From: Pseudomonas sp. ATCC PTA-122608
GTDB taxonomy: Bacteria; Pseudomonadota; Gammaproteobacteria; Pseudomonadales; Pseudomonadaceae
Reading direction: 5' to 3'
DNA: 64,000 nt
Assembly: GCF_001952855.1 (NCBI RefSeq)
Contig: NZ_LPNO01000035.1
Location: forward strand, 406,434-470,433
In this document: positions 17,016-25,621 of the stretch, piece after piece
How positions within the stretch are numbered: position 1 is the stretch's first letter
Layout: each line of letters begins with the position of its first letter
Position numbers and translations under genes: made by a program
Notes under the pieces: model-generated
Told to the model about the DNA's origin: nothing
The model's input: the letters and a program-made list of their open reading frames with translations, nothing else
The model's database searches: none

Positions 17016-17633
17016 ATGACTTACAAACGCCTGAACAAAGATGATGCCGTAGTACTGCTGGTGGATCACCAGACCGGCCTGATCTCGCTGGTACAGGACT
17101 TCTCACCCAACGAGTTCAAGAACAACGTACTGGCCCTGGCGGACCTGGCGAAGTTCTTCAAACTGCCGACCATCCTCACCACCAGCTTCGAAAGCGGCCC
17201 CAACGGCCCGATGGTCCCGGAGCTCAAGGAACTGTTCCCGGACGCGCCGTACATCCCGCGTCCTGGCCAGATCAATGCATGGGACAACGAAGATTTCGTC
17301 AAGGCGGTAAAAGCCACCGGGCGCAAGCAACTGATCATTGCCGGTGTGGTGACGGATGTCTGCGTGACCTTCCCGACGCTGTCGGCGCTGGCTGAAGGCT
17401 TTGAAGTGTTTGTGGTTACCGATGCGTCGGGCACCTTCAACGAAACCGTGCAACAGGCCGCCTGGGCACGCATGACAGCAGCCGGTGCGCAACTGGTGAA
17501 CTGGTTCTCGGTGGCGTGTGAGCTGCAGGTCGACTGGCGCAACGATATGGAAGGCCTGGCCAACCTGCTGTCGCCGCGCATTCCCAACTATCGCAACCTG
17601 ATGAACAGCTACTCGGCGCTGACGGCCAAGTAA
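17016..17633 (+). CDS. ycaC: YcaC-like isochorismatase-fold hydrolase
   Basis: A 205-residue cysteine hydrolase of the isochorismatase superfamily, very close to E. coli and Pseudomonas YcaC. The putative catalytic residues are Asp17 (LLVDHQTG) and Cys116 (GVVTDVCVTFP), with the family stretches NNVLALADLAK and INAWDNEDFVKAVKATG. The true substrate of YcaC is not established. An AAGGAG ribosome site at about 17002 supports the start. It closes the putative MexT-linked operon. Confidence 0.9.
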   Translation: MTYKRLNKDDAVVLLVDHQTGLISLVQDFSPNEFKNNVLALADLAKFFKLPTILTTSFESGPNGPMVPELKELFPDAPYIPRPGQINAWDNEDFVKAVKATGRKQLIIAGVVTDVCVTFPTLSALAEGFEVFVVTDASGTFNETVQQAAWARMTAAGAQLVNWFSVACELQVDWRNDMEGLANLLSPRIPNYRNLMNSYSALTAK

Positions 17634-17641
17634 CCTCAGGG

Positions 17642-17668
17642 CCGAAGCAAGCTCCCTCGCCACATGGG
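17642..17668. repeat. Degenerate REP half
   Basis: AGCAAGCTCCCTCGCCACA matches one half of the REP units near 1 and 6045, directly after the ycaC stop. The upstream GGGAGC half is lost (GCCGAAGC instead). Confidence 0.6.
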
Positions 17669-17739
17669 TATCGATATTTGATTTGTGGTGTGGCGACTGG
17701 CGGGCTATAAAACAGCCCAGCGTCCACCGAGCAGAGACA

Positions 17740-18624
17740 ATGAACCCCTTCGAAGACATGCGCCTGTTTTGCCAGGTCATGGAATCCGGCAGCTTCACCG
17801 CCGCCGCCGAACACCTCGGCCTGTCCAAGCAATTTGTCAGCCGCCGCCTGATCCAGCTGGAAGAACGCCTGGGCGTACGCCTGCTCAACCGTTCTACCCG
17901 CCGCCTGGACGTAACGCCGCTGGGCCAGAGTTACTACGAATCGGCCTTGCGCCTGCTCAGTGAAGTCGAGCAAGTGGAGCAGGGCATCTCCGGGCAAAAC
18001 ACCGAGCCCCGCGGCACCATTCGCTTGAGCGCGCCGTTGTCGTTTGCCATGGCGCATTTGGGCAGCCTGTTGCCGCTGTTTTTGCAGCGCTATCCCCACG
18101 TGTCGGTGGAAGTCGACCTCAGCGACCGCCCCGTCGACCTGATCAGCGAAGGCTACGACTTGGTGCTGCGCATCGGCACACTTGAAGACTCCACCCTGAT
18201 TGCCCGCCGAATCGCCAGCGTACAGCGTGTCTACTGCGCCAGCCCCGACTACCTGGCCCGATGTGGCACCCCGCAAACCCCGGAAGACCTCGCCGAGCAC
18301 GCGTGCTTGCCCTATGGCCACAGTCGCCAAGTGCAATGGCGTTTTATGGTGAAGGGCAAACCGTTGGTGTTGAATGTCAGCGGGCGCATGCGCGTGAACA
18401 ACGGTGAGTTGCTGCGGGACTCGGCAATCGCCGGGTTGGGCGTCACCTACCTGCCGACTTTTATCATCGCCGAAGCCCTGAACGACGGGCGCCTGGTCCC
18501 TCTGTTGGACGCGTTTGCCCCTGTAGCCTTGGCCCTGTCGGCGGTGTTCCCCCAACACCGGCAAAGCTCACGGCCGGTGCAGGCGTTGATTGAGTTCTTG
18601 CGTGAAAGCCTGACGTTGGCATAA
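17740..18624 (+). CDS. LysR-family transcriptional regulator
   Basis: A 294-residue LysR regulator beginning MNPFEDMRLFCQVMESGSFTAAAEHLG, the form of the CrgA/AaeR-like subgroup. The helix-turn-helix is at about residues 5-62 and the effector domain follows residue 90. An upstream in-frame start at 17683 would add 19 residues without similarity. The target is unclear: it is in the same direction as ycaC, separated by a REP half, and the next gene belongs to a different operon of lower GC. Confidence 0.9.
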   Translation: MNPFEDMRLFCQVMESGSFTAAAEHLGLSKQFVSRRLIQLEERLGVRLLNRSTRRLDVTPLGQSYYESALRLLSEVEQVEQGISGQNTEPRGTIRLSAPLSFAMAHLGSLLPLFLQRYPHVSVEVDLSDRPVDLISEGYDLVLRIGTLEDSTLIARRIASVQRVYCASPDYLARCGTPQTPEDLAEHACLPYGHSRQVQWRFMVKGKPLVLNVSGRMRVNNGELLRDSAIAGLGVTYLPTFIIAEALNDGRLVPLLDAFAPVALALSAVFPQHRQSSRPVQALIEFLRESLTLA

Positions 18625-18806
18625 CTCCGGTTATTGATTGCTGGTTGGATACTTATAGATTGATCAGCGATTCTAAATAAATGCTAAGGAAACTCCTACG
18701 TGTCAGCCCGATGGTGAAGTTTATATTTTCCGGACTGGCATCTTTGTTGAGTGATAGAGGGTGTCAAGTGTCAATAAATTAGAAAAAATCATAAGTGAGT
18801 TAGTTT
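18625..18806. promoter_or_regulatory. AT-rich leader of the export operon
   Basis: 182 bp, clearly more AT-rich than the surroundings (runs such as TAATAAAT-like stretches and AGAAAAAATC), between the LysR stop and the secreted-protein gene. The ribosome site for 18807 is weak (AAGTGAGTTAGTTT). A promoter is expected here, but no box is convincing by eye. Confidence 0.4.
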
Positions 18807-19313
18807 ATGAAAAAAATAATCGCGCCGATTTTACTGTGTGCCGCCTGTGCGGTTTCTTCTTTGTCCGCTACCGCGAACTCTGGGATTAGTATCAAGCCAT
18901 ATCCCATGCCTGCCGTGACAACCACAACGACAAAATTTCAGCAGAGTTGCACCAAGAATGTGGGCAATGCTTATTACGCTGGCGGCGTCTTTTATCAGCC
19001 GCAATTTAGAGGGACGGCGTATGGGGTGGTGACTCGCTCGTCGACGGGGCACAAAACAGTCAAGGTGACTGGGTATAACATTTATAAACATTATATTAAG
19101 CAGAATGCCGGTAACAAGGCCAATCTGAACCTCAGTATTGACAGTGGAAGCCAACACAAATCTGCGGATAACCTGAAGCAGCACACGAATTGGGGGACTA
19201 TTGACTCGATCGATCTCTCACGTACGGCTGTGAATGGGCGGACGGCGAATTTTCAATTCATTTTTGATAAGAGTGGTAACGATCCGAGTTGCACTGCCAC
19301 CCTCGCGCTATAA
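18807..19313 (+). CDS. Small secreted protein of unknown function
   Basis: A 168-residue protein with a clear signal peptide (MKKIIAPILLCAACAVSSLSATA, cut before NSG). The mature part is about 145 residues, basic and rich in Thr, Asn, Lys and Tyr, with two cysteines (in QQSCTKNV and PSCTATL) that could form a disulfide between its two ends. I do not recognise a family. GC content and codon use are lower than in neighbouring genes, suggesting transfer. It is the first gene of an operon with a MacB-type exporter, only 15 nt before the ATPase, so it may be cargo, an accessory or an immunity-like partner (inference). Confidence 0.8.
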   Translation: MKKIIAPILLCAACAVSSLSATANSGISIKPYPMPAVTTTTTKFQQSCTKNVGNAYYAGGVFYQPQFRGTAYGVVTRSSTGHKTVKVTGYNIYKHYIKQNAGNKANLNLSIDSGSQHKSADNLKQHTNWGTIDSIDLSRTAVNGRTANFQFIFDKSGNDPSCTATLAL

Positions 19314-19328
19314 CTGAATAAAGTCCCG

Positions 19329-20051
19329 ATGGCAGTGGCGCAGCTTGATGATATTCATTTGGATAAGTTTATCTCGCTCATAGATATCACCAAGTGCTAT
19401 CAGTTGGGCGGCAAGCCGTGTCATGTGCTTAAGGGCACCTCGCTGTTTATCGGCGCCAAGGAAAGTTGTGCGATCCTTGGCGCATCGGGATCAGGCAAAA
19501 GTACATTGCTTAATATACTTGGCCTGTTGGATCTGCCTGACAGCGGTCAATACCGGTTTGCTGGCCACGATGTACTCACGGCGTGTGCTGATCAACTGGC
19601 TGCGCTGCGAAACCGGCAAATCGGTTTTGTTTTCCAGAATTTCAACCTGATTGCGCGGATGACGGCGCTTGAAAATGTCGCCCTTCCCCTGAGCTACCGC
19701 GGCGTTGGTCGCCGTGAGGCCTTGTTGCGTGCAAAGGCGATGCTCGAACAAGTGGGGCTCTGCGATCGGTCTGCCCATCGTCCTGCGGACTTGTCGGGTG
19801 GCCAGCGCCAACGCGTGGCCATCGCTCGCGCATTGGTGGGGCAACCTTCTCTGATCCTGGCTGATGAGCCCACCGGTAATCTCGATCACCAGACGGCCCA
19901 CGACATCATGGACCTGTTGTTGTCACTCAATCGGGAGCACGGGACCACCTTGGTCGTGGTCACCCATGACCCTGCTATCGCGCGGCGCCTGGATCGGCAG
20001 ATTCGCGTCATCGACTCAGTTGTACAGGAGGACCGGCAGTGCCTTGCGTGA
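19329..20051 (+). CDS. MacB/LolD-type ABC ATPase
   Basis: A 240-residue ATP-binding subunit of the MacB/LolD (type VII ABC) class. Walker A is GASGSGKST (51-59); the signature is LSGGQRQRVAIARAL; Walker B runs into DEPTGNLD; the H-loop is VVTHD. As in LolD, the ATPase is separate from the permease instead of fused as in MacB. The 3' end overlaps the permease start by 13 nt, so they are co-translated. With the adaptor and outer-membrane gene downstream it should power a tripartite envelope exporter. Confidence 0.9.
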   Translation: MAVAQLDDIHLDKFISLIDITKCYQLGGKPCHVLKGTSLFIGAKESCAILGASGSGKSTLLNILGLLDLPDSGQYRFAGHDVLTACADQLAALRNRQIGFVFQNFNLIARMTALENVALPLSYRGVGRREALLRAKAMLEQVGLCDRSAHRPADLSGGQRQRVAIARALVGQPSLILADEPTGNLDHQTAHDIMDLLLSLNREHGTTLVVVTHDPAIARRLDRQIRVIDSVVQEDRQCLA

Positions 20052-21241
20052 GCACGGTGGCCGGGCTGGGAATCGTTGAGCTGGTTCGCGATGCCGGCTT
20101 GAGCCTGCGTGGCTTGGGCAAGCGATCGATTCTCGCGCTGGCGGGTATTGTCATGGGCAGCGCTTCGGTCATTGCCTTGATCAACATCGGCAATAACGCC
20201 GCTCAAGAGGCTGAAGCAATCTTCCAGGGCATGGGGGTCGACACACTGCTCGTTCGGCTTCCTGATGTACCGGGCATTGGGGCGAACCTGCACGTTGATA
20301 GCGCAGGCCTGCGCTCGATAGTTCCTCATCTGCGCAGCGCTGCACCCATTGCGCAAACCGGTACGGAATTCGTGTTCAAAGGACGCAGCCTGAACGCGAC
20401 GTTGGTTGGCAGCACGGCACAGTTGGCTGATGCCATGGGGCTGGAGTTGCAGGTGGGACGTTTTTTGTCTGACTTTGACTCGCGTGCAACCTACGTGGTT
20501 GTCGGGCACCAACTGGCCCAGGTGCTGGCGGCAGAGGGCAGCCCATTGTTTGTGGGCGATCACCTGCGTCTCAACGATTACCTGTATCAGGTCATTGGCA
20601 TCTTGCAAGACAGTGCGGACGGGCTGATGGCGCCCGTCAGAGCCAGTTCTTCATTGATCATCCCGCTTGCCGGCATGCGCCGCGTTGACGCCAGCGCACA
20701 GGTGGATGAGGTGATTGTCCGTGCCATGCCTGATCAGGACATGAACGCATTTTCGGTCAGTGTGCGTGAGGCGTTGTTGTCGATCGTCGGGCCGCACGAC
20801 GTCGACATCATGATTGCCCGGCAAATGATCGAGGGCATGTCCCACCAGAACCGTACCTTCAGCTATTTACTGATGGCGCTCGCCGGGGTGTCTTTGTTGA
20901 GCGGCGGGGTGGGAGTCATGAATGTGATGTTGGCGAATGTTGCCCAGCGCCGCCAGGAGATCGGTGTGCGCATAGCGCTGGGGGCCCGTCGCCGGGACAT
21001 TCGCTACTTGTTTTTGTTGGAAGCGCTGTCGCTGACGGCCGTGGGCGCGGTGTTGGGTGCGCTGCTGGGTGGCCTGTGTGCCTGGGCGTACTCATCCTTG
21101 TCTGGCTGGAGTTTTTCCCTCGCCGCGTCATCGCTGGCGTTGGGGATGGGCAGTACCCTGCTGGTGGGCCTGTTTTTCGGGTTATACCCCGCCATGGCGG
21201 CCGCCAGGCTGCAACCGGTGGAGGCCTTGCGTGAAGAGTAA
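20039..21241 (+). CDS. MacB-type ABC permease
   Basis: A 400-residue permease with the FtsX/MacB topology. One transmembrane helix (about 30-52) is followed by a periplasmic domain of about 220 residues, then three helices (about 275-300, 328-355 and 367-390), with the FtsX-type RRQEIGVRIALGARRRDI loop between helices 2 and 3 and the end PVEALRE. MacB-class transporters work by mechanotransmission on periplasmic substrates and do not move them across the inner membrane. The start is GTG at 20039, supported by AGGAG at 20027. Confidence 0.9.
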   Translation: MPCVSTVAGLGIVELVRDAGLSLRGLGKRSILALAGIVMGSASVIALINIGNNAAQEAEAIFQGMGVDTLLVRLPDVPGIGANLHVDSAGLRSIVPHLRSAAPIAQTGTEFVFKGRSLNATLVGSTAQLADAMGLELQVGRFLSDFDSRATYVVVGHQLAQVLAAEGSPLFVGDHLRLNDYLYQVIGILQDSADGLMAPVRASSSLIIPLAGMRRVDASAQVDEVIVRAMPDQDMNAFSVSVREALLSIVGPHDVDIMIARQMIEGMSHQNRTFSYLLMALAGVSLLSGGVGVMNVMLANVAQRRQEIGVRIALGARRRDIRYLFLLEALSLTAVGAVLGALLGGLCAWAYSSLSGWSFSLAASSLALGMGSTLLVGLFFGLYPAMAAARLQPVEALREE

Positions 21242-22706
21242 GGGCCCGGTGGTACTGGCTGTATTCCTTGGCTTATTGAGCCCGGCGGGACACGGCACGC
21301 TGCAACATTATGACGGGGTCAGTGCACCCAGCTTGCCGGGCAGTTTCAGCCTGTCCCTTGGTGAGCAGATGACCCGCCTTACCCTGGGCGAAGCGATTTA
21401 TCTCGGCTTGCGCAATAACCCGAGTATCCGTAGCGGCTACTTGCAACGTGTCGCTGAAAAATTCGATCTGCAGGTCGCCGAGGATGCCTTCAAGCCCAGG
21501 TTGACGCTGAAAAGTACCTACCTCAATACCCAGGGCAGCGAAGATCGCACGCGCAACGCTGAGCTTTCGCCCCGCGCTGATTTGTTGGGCGAGTACGGTA
21601 CCCGCCTGAGCCTGGGATGGACCCGACAGATGAATACCTCCGAACAGGCGGCCGGGATGCGCAGTGACGGCCTTGAGTTGGCGGTGATCCAGACGCTGAT
21701 GCGTGGCGCCGGGCGTGAGGTCACGACTGCGCCCCTGCGCCTGGCCAGGCTATCGGAGCAGGCGCGGCGTCTGAACCTCAAGGCCAGTGTTGCCCAGACC
21801 GTCAGTGGGATCATCACCACGTATAGGGACTTGCTCCATGCCCAGGAGCAACTGAGCATCGTCGAGCAGGCACTCCAGCGTACTCATTCTTTGCTGGAGG
21901 TGAATCGGGCGCTGATCCGGGCGGGCCGCATGGCCGAGTTTGATGTGGTACAGACTCAGGCTGATATTGCCGCCCAGGAGTTGGGCGTCGAAGAGGCACA
22001 CAATCAGTTGCAGCGCAGCCGTGTTGCGCTGCTGCGACTGCTGGCCCTGGACCTTTCGATTCCGGTACAGGCCAGTGAGGTGTTGGATGCGTCCCAGACC
22101 CACATTGACCGCCGGCAGGCGCTGCAGTTGGCGCAGGTTCAGCAACCAGAATACCTGGCGACCTTGCTGCAAGGCCAGCAGGCAGAATTGAACCTGGTGA
22201 TCGCCAAGGACCAGTCGCGCTGGGACCTGTCGCTGGTGGCTGGGGCCAATCAGAGGGTCGACCGCCATGACACCGGCGCAACCCGGCGCTGGGATCGCTA
22301 CGCCGGTGTGCAGTTGGAAATTCCCCTCGGCGATCGCAGCGTCTATCAGGCGGAGGTGCAGGCGCGGGTCAATCAACAGACCCAGGAAATCGCCCTGGCT
22401 GATGCGCGCCAGGCCCTCGATGCCGAGGTCACCACCGTGGTGCGCGAACTGGGCACTTTATGGCGCCAGTACGAAATCGCCCGGCGCTCTGTCGACCTTT
22501 CACAACGCAAGCTGGACATCGAACGGGAAAAGCTTGGCGCAGGAGGCTCCAGCAACTTTCAGGTCATCAGTTTCGAAGGCGATTTGCGTAACGCACAGAG
22601 TGCGCGGTTGGGTGCACTGATCGCTTATCTGAATGCCCAGACCCGCCTGGAGTTGACCCTCGGCATGACGTTGGAGAGCTGGGAGATTGCCCTCAATGAT
22701 TATTAA
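21231..22706 (+). CDS. TolC-family outer-membrane efflux protein
   Basis: A 491-residue outer-membrane factor with two repeated helical OEP domains (for example LARLSEQARRLNLKASVAQTVSGIITTYRDLLHAQEQ and its C-terminal counterpart). The residues VKSKGPVVLAVFLGLLSPAGHG form a probable signal peptide with no lipobox cysteine. The start was set at GTG 21231 with a GGAGG site at 21219; the longer open frame from 21057 is antiparallel filler inside the permease gene. It overlaps the permease by 11 nt and the adaptor by 11 nt. It should form the outer-membrane channel of the exporter. Confidence 0.88.
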   Translation: MKSKGPVVLAVFLGLLSPAGHGTLQHYDGVSAPSLPGSFSLSLGEQMTRLTLGEAIYLGLRNNPSIRSGYLQRVAEKFDLQVAEDAFKPRLTLKSTYLNTQGSEDRTRNAELSPRADLLGEYGTRLSLGWTRQMNTSEQAAGMRSDGLELAVIQTLMRGAGREVTTAPLRLARLSEQARRLNLKASVAQTVSGIITTYRDLLHAQEQLSIVEQALQRTHSLLEVNRALIRAGRMAEFDVVQTQADIAAQELGVEEAHNQLQRSRVALLRLLALDLSIPVQASEVLDASQTHIDRRQALQLAQVQQPEYLATLLQGQQAELNLVIAKDQSRWDLSLVAGANQRVDRHDTGATRRWDRYAGVQLEIPLGDRSVYQAEVQARVNQQTQEIALADARQALDAEVTTVVRELGTLWRQYEIARRSVDLSQRKLDIEREKLGAGGSSNFQVISFEGDLRNAQSARLGALIAYLNAQTRLELTLGMTLESWEIALNDY

Positions 22707-23961
22707 AAACTCCGTATCGCGACAGCTACTGGTGGGCGGTGCAGTTCTACTGGCGGTGGTGACGGGCGGGCTGATCTTCGGCGCCGGCACGCCTGGCGTC
22801 AGCGCCGGATCGGATGCGAATTGGCTGGCGGTACAACCGGGTCCGCTGGTACGGCAGATCGCGCTGGCGGGCCGGATCGAGGCTCATCACACCGTCATCC
22901 TGACGGCGCCGTTTGACGGCAATGTACTGATCAAACAGGTGGAGGAGGGCCAGCAGGTGACTGCCGGGCAAGTCTTGTTGAGCATTGATCCGGCGCAGGT
23001 CCAGACGCAGTTACGTGAAGCCCTGGCTGTACAGCTCAAGGCTCGGCGTGCGGTGCGCGAGCTTGAAGAGTGGGACAACGGTGGTGCCGTGGTGCGCGCG
23101 CGCCGCGCAGTGCGCACCGCCCAGATGCTGATGAGCAACCTGACCCACAAGCTCGAGGAAAGCAGCCAGTTGTTTGACCGCGGCATCATTGCCCGCAACG
23201 AGCTGGATGACTTGAAACAGCAGGTTCAGATGCAGCACCTGGAGCTGGCTGCCGCGCACGGTGAACTCAAGCAAGTGCTGGAGCAGGGCACGGGTGAACA
23301 TCGCCAGATCGCTGACATGGAACTGACTAACGCCACAGTCAAGTATGAGGCGTTGCAACAATTACTGGCTGGCCGCGAGGTACTGGCGCCGTTCGATGGT
23401 GTGGTGCTCCCGCTGCCCGCCTCACAGGGCGCTGAGCCTGGAGCGCCGCCGCCTTTACAAGCCGGCAGCAAAGTTGCGCAGGGCCAGCCGTTATTGAGCC
23501 TGGCTAACATTGAGCAGCTGAAAGTCGTGGCAAAAGTCTCGGAGCTGGACGTTAATCAACTGCGTCCGGGGCAAGCCGTCGAAGTGCTCGGTGATGGCTT
23601 CGAAGGCGAGCGTTTGAGCGGTTCTGTGTTGGGTGTCAACGGCCTGGCCTTGGCTGACGAAGGTGCCTCCAGGTTTGCGGTGACGCTGTCGATTGCGCGG
23701 CTCACGCCCGAGCAGCTACAGCGCGTACGCTTGGGCATGAGTGCCCGTTTGACTATCGTCACCTATCGCAATGACCAGGCGCTTGTCGTCCCACCCGCGG
23801 CCATTGCGCAGGAGGGCGACGTGCACCGCGTAGCCTATCGCAAAGACTTGTCGCAGCCGGAGGAAAACCTGGTGGTCACCACCGGGCAAACCACCGTGCA
23901 AGGGGTTGAGGTGTTCGGGCTGCCGCCGGGGTTTGTGCGCATTCCGAAATTGCTCAATTAA
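22696..23961 (+). CDS. Periplasmic adaptor (HlyD/MacA type)
   Basis: A 421-residue membrane fusion protein. It has one N-terminal transmembrane anchor (about 11-32), a lipoyl/barrel-sandwich half (GNVLIKQVEEGQQVTAGQVLLSIDP), a helical hairpin (about 100-210) and the second lipoyl half (REVLAPFDGVVLP), then beta-barrel and membrane-proximal parts. It bridges the ABC permease and the TolC-type channel. The start was set at ATG 22696 because GGGAG at 22681 fits it; a TTG at 22687 is too close. It is the last gene of the operon, followed by a REP unit. Confidence 0.9.
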   Translation: MIIKNSVSRQLLVGGAVLLAVVTGGLIFGAGTPGVSAGSDANWLAVQPGPLVRQIALAGRIEAHHTVILTAPFDGNVLIKQVEEGQQVTAGQVLLSIDPAQVQTQLREALAVQLKARRAVRELEEWDNGGAVVRARRAVRTAQMLMSNLTHKLEESSQLFDRGIIARNELDDLKQQVQMQHLELAAAHGELKQVLEQGTGEHRQIADMELTNATVKYEALQQLLAGREVLAPFDGVVLPLPASQGAEPGAPPPLQAGSKVAQGQPLLSLANIEQLKVVAKVSELDVNQLRPGQAVEVLGDGFEGERLSGSVLGVNGLALADEGASRFAVTLSIARLTPEQLQRVRLGMSARLTIVTYRNDQALVVPPAAIAQEGDVHRVAYRKDLSQPEENLVVTTGQTTVQGVEVFGLPPGFVRIPKLLN

Positions 23962-23962
23962 C

Positions 23963-24023
23963 TGTAGGAGCGAGCTTGCTCGCGAAAAGCGTGAGAGCGC
24001 CGCTGGGCGCCAGGTACCCAGCG
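23963..24023. repeat. REP unit plus hairpin between converging genes
   Basis: TAGGAGCGAGCTTGCTCGCGA (about 23965-23985) is a REP of the GAGCAAGCTC class, different in its flanks from the one near 6050. It is followed by CGCTGGG...CCCAGCG (24001-24007 with 24017-24023), a 7-bp stem that could help terminate the converging transcripts. No T run is present. Confidence 0.7.
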
Positions 24024-24040
24024 TCATCGTTAACGACCTT

Positions 24041-25621
24041 TCAGATCACATAAAACCCATGTGTTCCGTCGCGAGCCAACTGGTCCACCAGGCCGAACTC
24101 CCAATCCAGGTAGGCCTGCATGGCTTCCCTCGGGTTGTCGGTGCCTTCGTACGGGCGGCGGTAGCGGTCGATGCGCGGTGAAGCGAGGCGGGTTTCGCCT
24201 TCCTCCAGGGGCAGTAGCGCGGCGATCCAGCTGGCGGTGCCGCCCTCCAGCAGGAACACCGGCTTGCCGGTCAGCGCTTCGACTTCCGCTACCGCGAGGC
24301 GCGCCAGCTGGCTGCTGCCGCAAGTCAATACGTAGCGTTCGGCAGCAGGCACCTTGCGCAAGGCTTCGGGCAACTGCCCGCGCAACGCCCACCAGGCACC
24401 GGGGATATGGCGCTTGACGTAGTTGGCGCTGGCGGTGAAGTCGAGTACCACGGTGTCGCCATGGGCCTGCCATTCGGCGAGTGTCTGGGGGCTGATCAGC
24501 TCGGCCTGTGGCGGCGCCGGGACGGGAGCGACCCACGCACCCTGTTCGCTGAAATCCGCAGGTTGCAGGTCATCCAGCACATACACGTCCCAACCCAGCT
24601 GTGCGAGCCAGGAGGCAGACATATTGGCGCGCACGCCGTCGTCATCTGCCAGTACCAGCCGAGCGCCGCGCACGCTGGCGACGTGATCGGTTTCCTGCAC
24701 CAGTTGGCCGCCCGGTGTGGAGCGCGAGCCGGGCAGGTGGCCGGCGGCGAATTCTTCCGGGGTGCGTACGTCGAACAGGTAAGTGGTGCGTGCGGCTTCC
24801 TGCTGCCAGCGTTGCAGGTCGGCGAGGGTGGCGCGACCTGCGCGGGCTTTGTCGGCGACTTGGCGGGCGTCTTTGGCGGCGATCTGACGGTGTTCTTCTG
24901 AAGTCGGCGCAAAACGTCTAGCCTGGCCGTGTTGCAGCTTTTGCCCGGCGAGGGTCCAGCCGATGGTGCCGTTGCGCAGGGCCGACACCGGGTTGGCGAT
25001 GCCGGCATTGATCAGCGACTGGGTGCCGATGATGCTGCGGGTACGCCCGGCGCAGTTGACGATAATGCGGGTGGCCGGGTCCGGTGCCAGCTCACGGGCG
25101 CGCAGCACCAGTTCGGCGCCGGGCACGCTGATGCCGGTGGGAATGCTCATGGTCTGGTATTCATCAAAGCGGCGGGCGTCGAGCACCACCACGTCGGCGT
25201 TACTGTCGAGCAAGGCCTGCACTTCTTCAGCCGCGAGGGACGGCGTGTGGCGCTGGCTTTCCACCAACTCGCCAAAGGCCTTGCTCGGTACGTTGACGTC
25301 GATAAACAGCTCGCCACCGGCGTTGCGCCAACCGTCCAGGCCGCCTTCCAGCAGGCTGACCTCGGTATAGCCGAGGGCCTGCAAGCGCTGGGCAGCGATC
25401 GGCGCCAGGCCTTCGCCGTTGTCGTAGACGGTCACGTGGGTGTCCAGGCGCGGAATGCGTGAGTACGCCTCCAGCTCCAGTTTCGACAGCGGGATATTCG
25501 AGGCGAACAATGGGTGGGATTCAGCGAAGGGCGCTTCCTCACGCACATCCACGAGGGCGACTTCTTCATGGTCCAGCAGGGCCTGGCGGATCTGGGCGAA
25601 GCTGCGGTTCGATGCAGTCAT
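24041..25621 (-). CDS. Four-domain rhodanese homologue (PA2603-like)
   Basis: A 526-residue cytoplasmic protein with four rhodanese modules (about 5-110, 125-230, 265-360 and 375-480). Modules 2 and 4 hold candidate persulfide cysteines, Cys190 in NCAGRTRSIIG and Cys434 in TCGSSQLAR. Modules 1 and 3 have Asp in the equivalent loop (YDNGEGLAP and ADDDGVRAN), so they are probably structural. It should transfer sulfane sulfur. The 4-nt overlap with the dioxygenase gene shows co-translation, matching the P. aeruginosa PA2602-PA2603 pair, where mercaptopropionate is the inferred sulfur source. Confidence 0.88.
   Translation of the reverse strand: MTASNRSFAQIRQALLDHEEVALVDVREEAPFAESHPLFASNIPLSKLELEAYSRIPRLDTHVTVYDNGEGLAPIAAQRLQALGYTEVSLLEGGLDGWRNAGGELFIDVNVPSKAFGELVESQRHTPSLAAEEVQALLDSNADVVVLDARRFDEYQTMSIPTGISVPGAELVLRARELAPDPATRIIVNCAGRTRSIIGTQSLINAGIANPVSALRNGTIGWTLAGQKLQHGQARRFAPTSEEHRQIAAKDARQVADKARAGRATLADLQRWQQEAARTTYLFDVRTPEEFAAGHLPGSRSTPGGQLVQETDHVASVRGARLVLADDDGVRANMSASWLAQLGWDVYVLDDLQPADFSEQGAWVAPVPAPPQAELISPQTLAEWQAHGDTVVLDFTASANYVKRHIPGAWWALRGQLPEALRKVPAAERYVLTCGSSQLARLAVAEVEALTGKPVFLLEGGTASWIAALLPLEEGETRLASPRIDRYRRPYEGTDNPREAMQAYLDWEFGLVDQLARDGTHGFYVI

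Noticed and set aside
17437..18564. 375-codon minus-strand open frame over ycaC and the LysR gene
   Set aside because: It is antisense to two well-supported genes and contains no family motif.
24159..24175. GGCGGCGGTAGCGGTC, partly like ops
   Set aside because: It is inside the rhodanese coding sequence on the non-coding strand, with an imperfect core; no operon follows.
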